Source: Argopecten irradians (lineage: Eukaryota > Mollusca > Bivalvia > Pectinida > Pectinidae). From it: a DNA stretch of 64,000 bases. Within the stretch, counting starts at the first letter, position 1. Each line of letters opens with the position of its first letter. The stretch is from assembly GCF_041381155.1 (NCBI RefSeq), contig NC_091137.1, positions 20,195,655 through 20,259,654 on the forward strand, written 5' to 3'. Of the stretch, positions 46,910 to 59,900 are shown piece after piece. The notes beneath the pieces are model-generated. The model ran no database searches. It was not told the DNA's origin and saw only the letters and a program-made list of their open reading frames with translations. The translations under genes were made by a program, and so were the position numbers.

Positions 46910-48430
46910 CTCACCTCTAAATCCCCTATTGGCCCCACCGCCTTCCTGCCCCCGCAAGGTGGGTCAGAGCCAAAATTTATACAAGTTTCGAGTACTCCTT
47001 TCTTCCAATGATGTTTATTAATGGCCAAATCTTGGGTAGCAAAACCCAAACAAAAACTCAAGGTACAAGAAAGAGCTTTATACGGATTTACCTCTAATTC
47101 CCCTAGTTGGGCCTCTTCCCGACCTGCCCTCAGTGGGGGCCAGAGTCAAAATTTATACGACTTTCTGTTCACCCTTACCCCCCAAGAATGTGTGTAGTTG
47201 CCTAACTTTGCGGTAACAACCAAAGCATTAACTCTATGACAAGTAGCGACTTTAAGAGGATTTACCGTCTATAACACCCTATTGTGGCCCGAGCCCCATC
47301 TCTGCCCCTGGGAGGTCCAGAGCCAAAATTTATACAAGTTCTGTTCCCCCATCCCCAAGGATGTTATGTTGTCCACATTTAGTTACCAATCTCCATTCAA
47401 GAACATCTATGGACAACGTAGACGATTGTTAAAGATTTACCTCTATTTTCCAACTATTAGGGCCCCGCGCCCCTCCCTGCCGCCCGGATGAGACAGATCC
47501 AAATTATCTACAAGTTCTTATACCCGCATTCCCCAAGGTACTGTTTGTGGCCAAATTTTGTGAGGTGTTAGCATTCCAGTCAGAGATCTAATTACAAGTA
47601 GCGATTTAAAGGAATTACATCTATTACCCCTATTGAGTCCAGCCGCCCTCACCTGCCGCGCCCTGGGTGTCAAGAGCCAAAGATCATTATATCAATTTCT
47701 TGTTCCCCTTCCCCCAAGGATGTTTCCCTTGCCAACCATTTTGGTTTAGCAAATCCATGCAGAACTCTAGGATCAAGATAGAGCGATTTATAGGAATTAT
47801 AACCTCTATTAATCCCCTATGTGGTCCGCTCCGATCCTTGCCCACCTGGTGATGGGTCCAGAGCCAAAATTTATAAAAGTTCTGTTCCCCTTCCCCCAAG
47901 GATTGTTACAGCCAAATTTGTAGTTACAGGATCCATGCAGAATTCTATAGACAAAGTAGCAGATTTATACGGATTTACCTTCTATTACCCCTATTGGGGG
48001 GGTCCCGCTCCTCCGTGGCCGCCTAGGGGTACAGAGCCCAAAATTATACAAGGTCTGTTTCCCCTTCCCCCAAGGATGTTTCGTGGTGCCATGTTGGGAT
48101 ACAATGCCCTTCATGAACACTAAGGTCAAGTAAGCGATTTAATAGTATCTTACCTCAATTACCCCTTATTGGGTGGCCCCCGCCCTCCTGCCCCCCCCCT
48201 GGGGGGGGGTCAGTGAGCCAAAAATGATACAAGAGTTCTGATCCCGCTTCCCCAATGAGTATTGTATATCTGGCCAAATTTGGATACAATCCAACCATAA
48301 CACTATGACTATTTACGTTTTAAAAGGAAATGTAGAACGGACGGACGACGGACCGTACGGAACAACGGAACCGACGGACGCCGAGCAATGAACATAAGTC
48401 TCAACTGCCCTTCGGTGCCGGAGTGAAAGC
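46910..48430 (+). mobile_element. Hairpin-ended tandem-repeat element, second family (~175-bp units)
   Basis: About eight noisy units start with acctctaa.ccccctattgg and contain cagagccaaaatttatacaa, gttctgttcccc and ccccaaggatg. They end in aaaaggaaatgtagaacggacgg, further cggac repeats near 48360 and an imperfect hairpin in ataagtctcaactgcccttcggtgccggagtga (about 48389-48426). Layout matches the 155-bp family though the unit sequence is unrelated. Non-coding. Confidence 0.7.
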
Positions 48431-48439
48431 TAAAAATTG

Positions 48440-51400
48440 GTCATTTGTAACCGATATGCTAAACAAATCTATGTTTCCATTTGAAATATCCAGGTTTGCA
48501 AACACTTAAACACACAGCGGGGGATAGCTTGAAATCATTACTTACTACTATGCATAATAATGACAATCATCGTTTTATATTGTTTTGTCCACCAGTTTTT
48601 CCAAAAATCTGTCTGCACTCAAAGTATAGGTCAAAAGTATGCAAAATCATGAGTATACGGCAAGTTACCGCTCAGGCATGATTGGACAAAAGATAGTAAA
48701 ACAGAAGGTAGATTTATAAACCTGGTCAATACTCGTAGTGTTTACTTTTTATTCAAAACAAATGAAATGAATTTATAAATGAATAATATTACTTAATGAA
48801 TTTCTGTAAAGATTTTTATGGTCTATCTACAAAGAACATTTTTTTATTTGTTTTCTATTTTAACTCCTGCCCAGATCTGGACCTCCCTGCATTTAGGTGA
48901 TTTCCCACTATCGAACACATCCATTAGACAGTCCATTTTTTCCGTTACTCTTGTCGAGATCATCCAGTCCACAGTTATTCAAAAATAACCATGCAATAAT
49001 CGAATATATTATCGCTCCCACTTCAAGATATATCAAATATATTTTGGTCACAGGTAATGAAACACAAGAAAAGTTTTTGGTGCAATAATCAACTAATATT
49101 TTGTTGTGTGTCCAGAGTTGGAAATACAAGTTATAATTAGTCTTTATCACACCCACCCCTACATCCCCACTGCCCCCAGACCGCCCAGTCTCCACGGGCG
49201 TCAAATGACTCAGCAGTAAATGAGTCAATTAGTTAAAGGTACTCCGACAACGTATGTGAATTTCCATATGGCATTTGCGGTCATTGGCCCCATGCTGAAT
49301 AGATGTAACAGAGCAGGATGGAGCACAAGTTAACTTTAGTTTGCAAATATACCGAATATATCAACTATAATAGCTATTTAATAGGCTATAGCAAAAATGA
49401 CGATAACTAACATTTTTCTAGAAGATAAAAATTGCTTGCCGCGATCAAAAACCAGAACTTTCTGAAAACTTTGCGAGTGGTTGGTAAATGACCAGACCAA
49501 TACAAACATAATTGAAAGCAAGTTATTGATGAGGTACTATATGTACAGCTAATTAGGTATTTATTGCTCTATGTTTTTTCAGAACGAAAAGTGGTTGCAT
49601 AATTTTCCAAATTATCCTTATACACCATTCCCTGCAAAGTTCTAGGTGTCGGTTTTTTTGTACCACAAGCAGTGTTATCACAATGAAAAAGATGTTTTTT
49701 CGCTAGTTTAGTATAGCTAATAAATAAGTCTATTATAGTCTATATATCGCTATAATAGCATATCATAAGAAGATACATGTTTCCCGGAACCTGACAAGTA
49801 CAATTTGTGGCTGGCCATGTTCTAAACGCCTAATTTATTTAAATTCGACGATTTACATAGTGATGTCAAAAGGTAAAAAAAATTTTGTTTAAACGCGTTT
49901 TGTTACTCAGTTTTTCGTGATTTCGTTGTTTAATCTAAAACTCAATACTTGCACGCTTTCATTGTCAAATTTCGATTTAGAGATTTTGTCAGTGATTCAT
50001 CCATTAACACCCTATTTACAATAGATTACGATCGAGTCGGTACAAATCAGGCGGTTTGGTTACTGGAACACCTTCTGATTCTATTCCTTTACCACATACG
50101 TTGTTATTGTTTTCCTTCTCGCAGCTGGTCCTAGTCTCAATTATTGACTTCCATCAAGTTTCCCCTTCACTTTTCGTTGTTTATTCGTCAGGATAGCCTA
50201 GTGGAAACGTTTTTTTCACACTGAAGTTGGGAAATGCTACCAAACGCGGCTATGAAAGTCAAATATCAAGGGAGACAACTTCGTATGCAAACTCGTCATT
50301 CCGCAAAATGTAACATTTTTTTTTATCATTATTAATTGAAATATTGCGTGACATGGATTATTTTTCATGCATTTTCATTATTTGCAGAAATTTACTATAC
50401 TGTCCACAGAGACCTGGCTAACGATTTTTATTTGGACTACTGTAACATTACTAGTACGTCCAGTCTGATCTAACAGTTAACAGTTACATATATGTCCTGT
50501 CAACACGAGCACCTCCGCAAATTCTGCACAGTCACAAGACTGAAAATAAACGGTTACATCAAGTATTTGAAAGTAACGTTACATCAAGGTCGTATAATAA
50601 GAATGGATAATGTCACAATGGGGTTTTTTTTGGGTGAGTACAAGGCAGGAGCTGATGTGTTTGTTGCACTGACCGTGACGTTGAGCGAACGAACTGATTT
50701 TTCTTCTTTGAGATCCGACGGCTACAGCCTTTTTATGAAGCTTTGCTGTTGCGAGGGATACCTTCTTACTTTTCGAAGCGGGGCCGACAATTTCATGACC
50801 TGTCCCTATATTTTTTAAACGAAAATTATTAAGACATTACTCGAGATAAATATATCGTCCTTAGAAACAAATTTACAAACGTATGTGAAAGTTTGTAATA
50901 ACACTTACATTGTTACCTCCCTTTGTTCAGCTTTTTCATATCAATCTGGTATTACAGTTATCTCCCTCAGTCTGCACATTATGATTGCCAGAACACCCCC
51001 CCCCCCCCCCCCCCCCCAACTGTATGAGATTTTTAAAAATGTATTTTCATTTTTTTTTCATCTCTTGTAAGATTTTTTTTATATAGATAGTCAAAGGACA
51101 TATAATGTTAAGTAATATGTCACCGTCATTATTTCCTTTTTGTAACACATGCATTTTCACATTTTTGTCATTCTGGCTTTATTATCTAAGCTACAGCTAA
51201 TTATTGAAAATTTCCACACTTAAGTGACTAATGATGGTTTATCTGTTATTTGCTTTGACAAAATTTCACAATTTATGCTTATTTACCCAAATCCTAAATT
51301 TCAAGCTATTTTTTTGGTTAGGCTCAATTAAGTGTTTATGAAAGTGAATTAAAAAAAAACCTAACAGACAATTGTGAAAATGCCGTCCTAGATAATTTTC

Positions 51401-51630
51401 TTTCAGTATCCGAAAATTCATCATTTGATAGGAAAAAGATTAAAGTACTTAAAAAATGTCGAAAACACATGAAAAACAGTTTAAAAAAACCAACAGAGAT
51501 GAATATTTGTGTTACAAATGTCCCTTGACTCCACAGGTTCATGATATTTTAATGAAAAACAAAACAAAGTAATTTGCATGAGAATTATCTTTATTGATCT
51601 ATCTGTAATTATATTATACAAACTTTAATT
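48440..51630. other. Non-coding DNA between repeat blocks
   Basis: No supported gene. A C homopolymer of about 22 bases at 50996-51017. Open frames such as 50492-50818 (+) have no recognisable motif. Confidence 0.4.
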
Positions 51631-51644
51631 CTATCACATTAACT

Positions 51645-54600
51645 GTTACACAGACCATTGGTTACCTCAGACTGGTACCACATAACACAGACCTGTGTTT
51701 ACCTCAGACTGGTACCACATAACACAGACCTGTGTTTACCTCAGACTGGTATCACATAACACAGACCAATTGTAACCTCAGACTGGTATCACATAACACA
51801 TATATATGGTTACCTCAGACTGGTATCACATAACACAGACCTGTGGTTACCTCAGACTGGTATCACATAACACAGACCAGTGGTTACCTCAGACTGGTAT
51901 CACATAACACAGACCTGTGGTTACCTCAGACTGGTATCACATAACACAGACCTGTGGTTACCTCAGACCTGTATAACATAACACAGACCTGTGGTTACCT
52001 CAGACCTGTATCACATTACACAGACCAGTGGTTACTTCAGACTGGTATCACATAACACAGATCTGTGGTTACCTCAGACTGGTACCACATAACACAGACA
52101 TGTGGTTACCTCAGACTGGTATCACATAACACAGACCAATGGTTACGTCAGACTGGCACCACATAACACAGACCTGTGGTTACCTCAGACTGGTATCACA
52201 TAACACAGACCTGTGGTTACCTTAGACTGGTATCACATAACACAGACCTGTGGTGACCTCAAACTGGTATCACATAACACAGATCTGTGGTTACCTCAGA
52301 CTGGTATCACATAACACAGACCTTTGTTTACCTCAGACCTGTATCACATAACACAGACCTGTGGTTACCTCAGACTGGTAACACATAACACATATCTATG
52401 GTTACCTCAGACTGATCAAAAACAGCTCAGACTGTATCACATAACACAGACATTGTGGTTACCTCAGACTGGTATCACATAACACAGACCTGTGGTTACC
52501 TCAGACCTGTATCACATAACACAGACCTGTGGTTACCTCAGACTGGTATCACATAACACAGACCTGTGGTTACCTCAGACTGGTATCACATAACACAGAC
52601 CTGTGGTTACCTCAGACTGGTATCACATAACACAGACCTGTGGTTACCTCAGACTGGTATCACATAACACATATCAATGGTTACCTCAGACTGGTATCAC
52701 ATAACACAGACCTGTGGTTACCTCAGACTGGTATCACATAACACAGACCTGTGGTTACCTCAGACTGGTATCACATAACACATATCTATGGTTACCTCAG
52801 ACTGGTATCACATAACACATATCTATGGTTACCTCAGACTGGTATCACATAACACATATCAGTGGATACCTCAGACTGGTATCACATAACACAGACCTGT
52901 GGTTACCTCAGACTGGTATCACATAATACACAGACCTGTGGTTACCTCAGACTGGTATCACATAACACATATCTATGGTTACCTCAGACTGGTATCACAT
53001 AACACATATCTATTGTTACCTCAGACTGGTATCACATAACACATATTTATGGTAACCTTAGACTGGTATCATAAAACACATATATATGGTTACCTCAGAC
53101 TGGTATCACATAACACAGACCTGTGGTTACCTCAGACTGGTATCACATAACACAGACCTGTGGTTACCTCAGACTGGTATCACATAACACAGACCAATTG
53201 TAACCTCAGACTGGTATCACATAACACATATCTATGGTTACCTCAGACTGTATCACATAACACAGACCTGTGGTTACCTCTGACTGGTATCACATAACAC
53301 AGACCAGTGGTTATCTCAGACTGGTATCACATAAACACATGGTTACCTCAGACTGGTATCACATAACACAGACTTTGTTACCTCAGACTGGTATCACATA
53401 ACACAGACCTGTGGTTACCTCAGACTGGTATCACATAACACAACACAGACCTGTGGTTACCTCAGACAGATATCACATAACACAGACCTGTGGTTACCTC
53501 AGACTGGTATCACATAACACAGACCAATGGTTACCTCAGACTGGTATCACATAACACAGATCTATGGTTACCTCAGACTGGTATCACATAACACATATCT
53601 ATGGTTACCTCAGACTGGTATCACATAACACATATCTATGGTAACCTTCAGACTGGTATCACAAAACACATATATATGGTTACCTCAGACTGGTATCACA
53701 TAACACTGAACTGTGGTTACCTCAGACTGGTATCACATAACACAAACCTGTGGTTACCTCAGACTGGTATCACATAACACATATCTATGGTTACCTCAGA
53801 CTGGTATCACATAACACAGACCAGTGGTTACCTCAGACTGGTATCACATAACACAGACCTGTGGTTACCTCAGACTGGTATCACATAATACAGACCTGTG
53901 GTTACCTCAGACTGGTACCACATAACAAAGACCTGTGTTTACCTCAGACTGGTATCACATAACACAGACCTGTGGTTACCTCAGACTGGTATCACATAAC
54001 ACAAACCAGTTGTTACCTCAGACTGGTATCACAACATAGACCTGTGGCAACCTCAGAGTGGTATCACAAAATACAGATCTGTGGTTACCTCAGACTGGTA
54101 TCCCATAATACAGACATGTGGTTACCTCAGACTGGTATCACATAACACAAACCAGTGGTTACCTCAGACTTCTACCACATAATGCAGACCTGTGGTTACC
54201 TTAGACTGGTATCACATAACACAGATCTGTGTTTACCTCAGACTGGTATCACATAACACAGACCTGTGGTTACCTCAGACTGGTATCCCATAATACAGAC
54301 ATGTGGTTACCTCAGACTGGTATCACATAACACAGACCTGTGGTTACCTCAGACTGGTATCACATAACACAGACCTGTGGTTACCTCAGACTGGTATCAC
54401 ATAACACAGACCTGTGGTTACCTCAGACTGGTATCACATAACACAGACCTGTGGTTACCTCAGACTGGTATCACATAACACAGACCTGTGGTTACCTCAG
54501 ACTGGTATCACATAACACAGACCTGTGGTTACCTCAGACTGGTATCACATAACACAGACCTGTGGTTACCTCAGACTGGTATCACATAACACAGACCTGT

Positions 54601-54740
54601 GGTTACCTCAGACTGGTATCACATAACACAGACCTGTGGTTACCTCAGACTAATATCACATAACACAGACCTGTGTTTACTTCAGACTGGTATCACATAA
54701 CACAGACCTATGGTTACCTCAGACTGGTATCACATAACAA
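51645..54740. repeat. 37-bp minisatellite (about 84 units)
   Basis: The + strand unit is ggttacctcagactggta, tcacataacacagacctgt. Variants include acatatctat and acagaccaat linkers. A highly regular block of ~10 units lies at about 54310-54650. On the minus strand units read gtctgag|gtaacc and ccacag|gtctg, resembling splice donors and acceptors, but no exon abuts the array, so this may be chance. Confidence 0.92.
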
Positions 54741-54744
54741 ATAT

Positions 54745-56744
54745 GTACACATTATCTAAAGCTACTTAATCATTATCTCACCGAATGACCTAACAACCAT
54801 TCATTATTGCATCTTAGGCCCCATGCAGTATTTATTAACACCAACATATACAGGTTATCAAGATTATAAATATCAGTAATTGAATGGTAATGCCTATAGA
54901 TCACATTATATTTACATGTTATATTGTACAGAGCAATTTTATTATAATGCAATGTAATCATACAATATAATCACACAATATATTACAGTATCATACAATA
55001 TAACAGTCTATTGCAGCATAATTTATTATCACTCAATATTATAATTATAACAATATAAAATAACAAAATACAAAACTGCACCATAACCAACTGAAGCTTG
55101 CCTAACTAACAAAGACATTTTGTTAAACATGTACTAACATGACACCTGACAGTAACTGTGCCTTCTGATTGTTATACCAATGTATAACTGAACTGAAAAA
55201 TAACTTCAGCTTCCGAACTTAAACAATATCAACGGTAACTTGGAAGCATGAATAACATTACAGTGTCACTTAATCATCACATTTATATTTTAAAATGTCA
55301 ACAAAATATAAACTTCAATAAATCATTCAAATAGTTTTATTGACTTGAGACAATATTTAATAGATCTATAAACATGAAATATATTAGAGATCCGAAACCT
55401 CCATAGCATTTGCATCATATTAAGTTTGGCAATATATGGTATGTGGTATACGACATCGTCAGAAACATGAAACTTAACAAATTATCACTATGATATGTGC
55501 ACTGTCATAAATCCATATAGTTAATGTTAACGGTACCAATACATTGTAACGTACACTTTTGTATTCTGTATTTACATTTCACAGAGTTATCTGCCCCTGC
55601 AGATTGGTACTGATTCAATATCATCTTAATTATCTAAATGCCATGTCAATAATGTGTATAACTACAATGCCAACATTGCCTCAATGTAATGTCAAATTGT
55701 CTTAATTGAATGGAAACATTGCCTCAATGCAATGTTAAAATTTTCTGAATGTAATAATTAATGTAAAAAATGTCAATATTGTCCAGCTGTTACAAAGGGT
55801 GATAATTTGTTCTGTTGATCTGTTATATAGTAATATACAAACATAATATGACAAGTCATACACAAAGATAACAATATGTCATCACATCTGACTAGAAAAT
55901 AACACACGTAAATACCGTATTCGCCGTAATTAGCGCCCAGGGCACTTTAATAATTGGGAACAAAGGGGGCACTTATTAATGAAGCAAAATGAAGTTGAAG
56001 ACATAAAAAGTCAGCCATATTTTAAATCTTTAACAGTAAACATGCCCTTTGTCCTGTGAGACGCATTATTATGTGGTGATTCACATGTAAAAGACTCGCA
56101 AGTTCATGTAATAAAGGACACAATACTGATGGTAGAGCCATCACATGTTGTAAAACATTGTTAAATCCATGAGATGGGGGCGTTCATACAACTTCAACTC
56201 TTCCTTAGAAACGGGGAAGGGGCACTAATTTTGGCAAATACAGTAAATATAGCTGTGTATTAATTGTTGTGAAGGATATTTAAATCCTAGAATATTCCAT
56301 TTTATATCACATAAGGTTCCATTATCTGTATTAAGGTTTTTTTTGTGACTTTGTCTGGAAAAAGAACCTGAGTAAGTTGCTCACATTTAATTTGTGAGAA
56401 TTAATTGATAACAATTTTTTCTATGTTTTAATTAAGTCTAATTTATATTTGTGAATTAAAAGTTCGATAATTGGAGGGTTGTGAGAATACCATTTACACC
56501 ATACATTCTGATAAATGTAAAAGATGGTTTGGTTTATCTTATCTCACCTCATCACAACACATTGATCCAGTTTGTAAAAGGCTCTGCACTAAATATGACC
56601 TTGACCTTAGCTATGAGGTCAAGAAAAGGCACAATTAGGTGTGGCCTTGTCCTTGGGTATAAAACATATTGATGGCTTGGATGGCCTGACTTTGACCTCA
56701 GGTAGAAACCCTATAGGGATGCTGTAGATGGTGTGACCTTGACC
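54745..56744 (-). other. 3' flank or UTR of the WD40 gene
   Basis: AT-rich DNA downstream of the WD40 gene's stop codon. TTTATT on the + strand at about 55337 gives an AATAAA on the gene's strand and could be a polyadenylation signal. Nothing else is identified. Confidence 0.35.
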
Positions 56745-56903
56745 TTAGGTGTGAGGTCGTGAGGAGGCACTGTGGAAGGAGAAATTGCTGCTCTGACTAT
56801 TATGTGAGGAGGTGGAGGATAGCCTTCCTCTCATGTAGGATGGTAAGCGTGTCAGTTTGGTCTTAGGACATATCTCAACTATCGGCTCATTGGTCCACAG
56901 GCG
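56745..56903 (-). CDS. Last exon of the WD40 protein
   Basis: Acceptor TTGATTTTCAG|CGCCTG. Encodes RLWTNEPIVEICPKTK, LTRLPSYMRGRLSS, then a Ser-rich end (HNSQSSNFSFHSASSRPHT) and TAA, 52 codons plus stop. Confidence 0.85.
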   Translation of the reverse strand, partial: RLWTNEPIVEICPKTKLTRLPSYMRGRLSSTSSHNSQSSNFSFHSASSRPHT

Positions 56904-59900
56904 CTGAAAATCAACCAATAGAAATTATTCATACATTAACAGCTCGTACATTTTGATAAGGAAGAGGAGTATTCAACATAATATCTTTAGTCCTATTTAG
57001 ACAACAGATACCCATTCCACTTTTGAAAATAACACGGACACTTTCAAATTTCACAACTCATTCTCCTTGTTATAAGAGAATGAAGATCTTACTACTGATG
57101 CCTTTACCTCATTGGGATCCTGTCTCCATTTTAATACAGCTTCATCATCACCATAGCAGCCAGAAAAGCTCAGCAACACTGGGGAACCATTACAGCTATA
57201 AAACATTAGCAGTGAAATATAAATCAATCAATCAAGAAAGTAGAAGATATAACAATGAATGGAGGAGAGGAGGAAGGAAGAATAGGAGGCAAGGAAACAG
57301 AGGAAGAGGAGAATAACTGTGTGAGTACATTCTGAAGAATGGTATTACTACAAAATAACATAATCATTTCAAAACTAAATATTTCACATTTCGAACTTAG
57401 TGAATTAAAAAAAAAAAGATAACTCCATTCTTTATAGAAAACACAGATTTCAAGAAAACATGAAATATTACCTTGTTTTTAGGAAGCTTCTAACTGGTTT
57501 ATCAGCTATCTTAACCTTCATCTGTAGAGAGAGTTCTGTGGTGAAGAACACATCTGGTGTGGTACTACAGAGGGAGGCTGAACTGGCCGAGTGACTGATG
57601 ATACTCCGTACTCTGTGTTTACCTACACTGTCTGTATCCTCATCACCCTGCGACGGTGTTGAGATGTTCTCATAACTTGACCACAGTGAACTTGGTCGAC
57701 TACTGATACTTGGTGTTCGTAGGAAATCCTGAACTTTCTGGTCAACTGAACTCATCATGCTTCCTGATGAGTGTTTACCTGTGGTATAGAGGTCACCCCA
57801 GTCCAGTATCTCTCGCCTCTTACCACACAAGGACAGCTTCCGACTCACCAATGTGTGGGTCTGCATCTGGTCTAGGAGTCGCGGTTCGGAGGACGCCGGA
57901 CTACCACTTACAGATACCGACCAATTGTCCATTCGGACCAGATCTGCCTGGCAGACTTTGCTGGTGTCCATTCCATGAAATAGCACTCCATCTAAACTGT
58001 TATGTCTGCTGTCAATACTCTGTAATCTTGACCCAAACTCACTCAAGCTGATTTGTCTTCCATCCAGACTGTTCTGTCGAGAGTTAAAATAACTCATTTC
58101 ACTGATGGAACCACATCTGGAGTTGTGTTTGGACATGTCCAGTTCACTGTCTGTTTCTATATGTAGACCAGAGAAGTCCAGACGATACTTCACCGATGGG
58201 TTACTAGAGTTAAGATGGTCATCGATCACTTTGTCACCAATGCTACTGACTCCTTCAGACTCCACAGAGTCACAGTGAAACATTTGTTTTACCGACTCGT
58301 ATCCAGGACTGGGATTTGTAGCCCCACATGCCTCACTATGGTCCTCTTCCTCCCCTAGAGACATGGCCTGGTCTGAGGATGGGGACACATCCTCATCAGC
58401 AATATAAAACACCTCCTCAGTAGAACCTGACTTCTTGCAAAAAACAACATTCTCCTCCACAGCTGAATGTACAGATATACCCTCCACAGTGTCCTCTTTT
58501 GTCTCGTTATGGTCAGTGACAGGGTTAGACTGGTCACAGGACTGGTCATTAACTTCGTAAGGCTGGTCAGTTAACTGGTCAGATGGACCTTCTAGAGAAG
58601 ACAACCACTTATTAACTTTGTGATGACGGGACATTACCCTATTGAAATTCAGAGAATGGCCAATGTCGTTCAAGGTCAGAGCGTCAGAGGTGATATGGAT
58701 ATCCTCTGTGTGCTCTACAACAGGTCCATTCTCACATGGAAATAAATTATCTCTGGCTTCATTGTCATGGCAACCATTGTGTTTAGATATGGACAACTGA
58801 TGGTCACACTTAGTGTCCTTTACGTCACACTGATCCCCAGATTTAATATCTTCTCCATGACTCGTATCATTATTGATCAAGGGAGTATGAAGTGGTGCCA
58901 CACCTACCTTCCTTTGTCTGTTCTGAGAATCTGTATTTGTTGTCTCTTCTGATGTCTTTTTCACAGATTCTAAATCTTTTTCTGTTTTTGAATCTGTGTT
59001 TTCGGTAGTATCCAAACATTTCACAGATTCTATTGTGTCTGCTGATTCAGTCATTGTATCTGTTGGTTTATCAGATAATTCTAGTTTTGAGACAGTTGTG
59101 TGACCTACAACCTCTTGTGCAGAACTGTTTTTTTGGTGCACTTTATGGCTGTCCTTGCGAGATCTGTGCTTTGTTTTTGAGTTGTTTCTACGAACACTCT
59201 CATCACTTGATGAGCGTTCCATGGCCATTAGAGGTTTCTCAGCCTCAATGTTCCTCAACTCCTGGCTATTATCACGACTTCCTTTCGAGACATCTGCTCG
59301 ATGTTCAGAGCTGGTGCGTTCTTTACTACCATCACTTCCTTTTGCTCGGCGTGCTTTAGCTCGGGGAGATAACATTCTTGGTGTACTAGTCCCTGTAGAA
59401 GCAGCATCTGATGTTGTAGTGGTACTAATCTGATTGGATGAGGAAACAACCAATGACTGATTAGTATTAAATGCCAAATCTCTACCAAGTTTCTCCTTTG
59501 TTCGACAGTCACCATTAAACCGAGGATCGTTAGCACCACGGAGAATTTTCTTCTTTGGACTAAAGGGTGCCACAGAACTGCTGATGATACTGGACATTGT
59601 CTCTGTGGAAGGAGACTGATCTGTCGGCGTTTTTATATTGGCTTGCTCCGACACTTCGTAGATGATGAGGTTACCCTCGCCGGTCCCCACCCAGACACAC
59701 TGTCCTATATCAGCTACGGCCGTTATACGAGCTCGGTTAAAGTAGGTCTCATCCTCCTACAACAACACATAAAAATGTTCCTGCTTAAGTGTTAGATAAA
59801 AAATATCCCTGCTTTTATCTGAAATCATTGTAATACAAACAAGGACATAGTCATTCAGATCCCCCGCCAATGGAGATATCAAAGCTGAAGTAAGTTTGAT

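Noticed and set aside
46487..46920. Pro-rich and Gly-rich proteins on both strands
   Set aside because: Pure low-complexity C/A tract; open in all phases because of composition.
30474..54740. Possible CRISPR-like arrays
   Set aside because: Units are contiguous tandem repeats without unique spacers, in eukaryotic intronic and intergenic DNA.
57468..57470. TAA as the end of the WD40 protein
   Set aside because: It lies just past a good GTAATA donor, and two downstream exons with correct phases continue the protein.
57710..59433. Plus-strand open frames opposite the large WD40 exon
   Set aside because: Shadows of the minus-strand coding exon without motifs.
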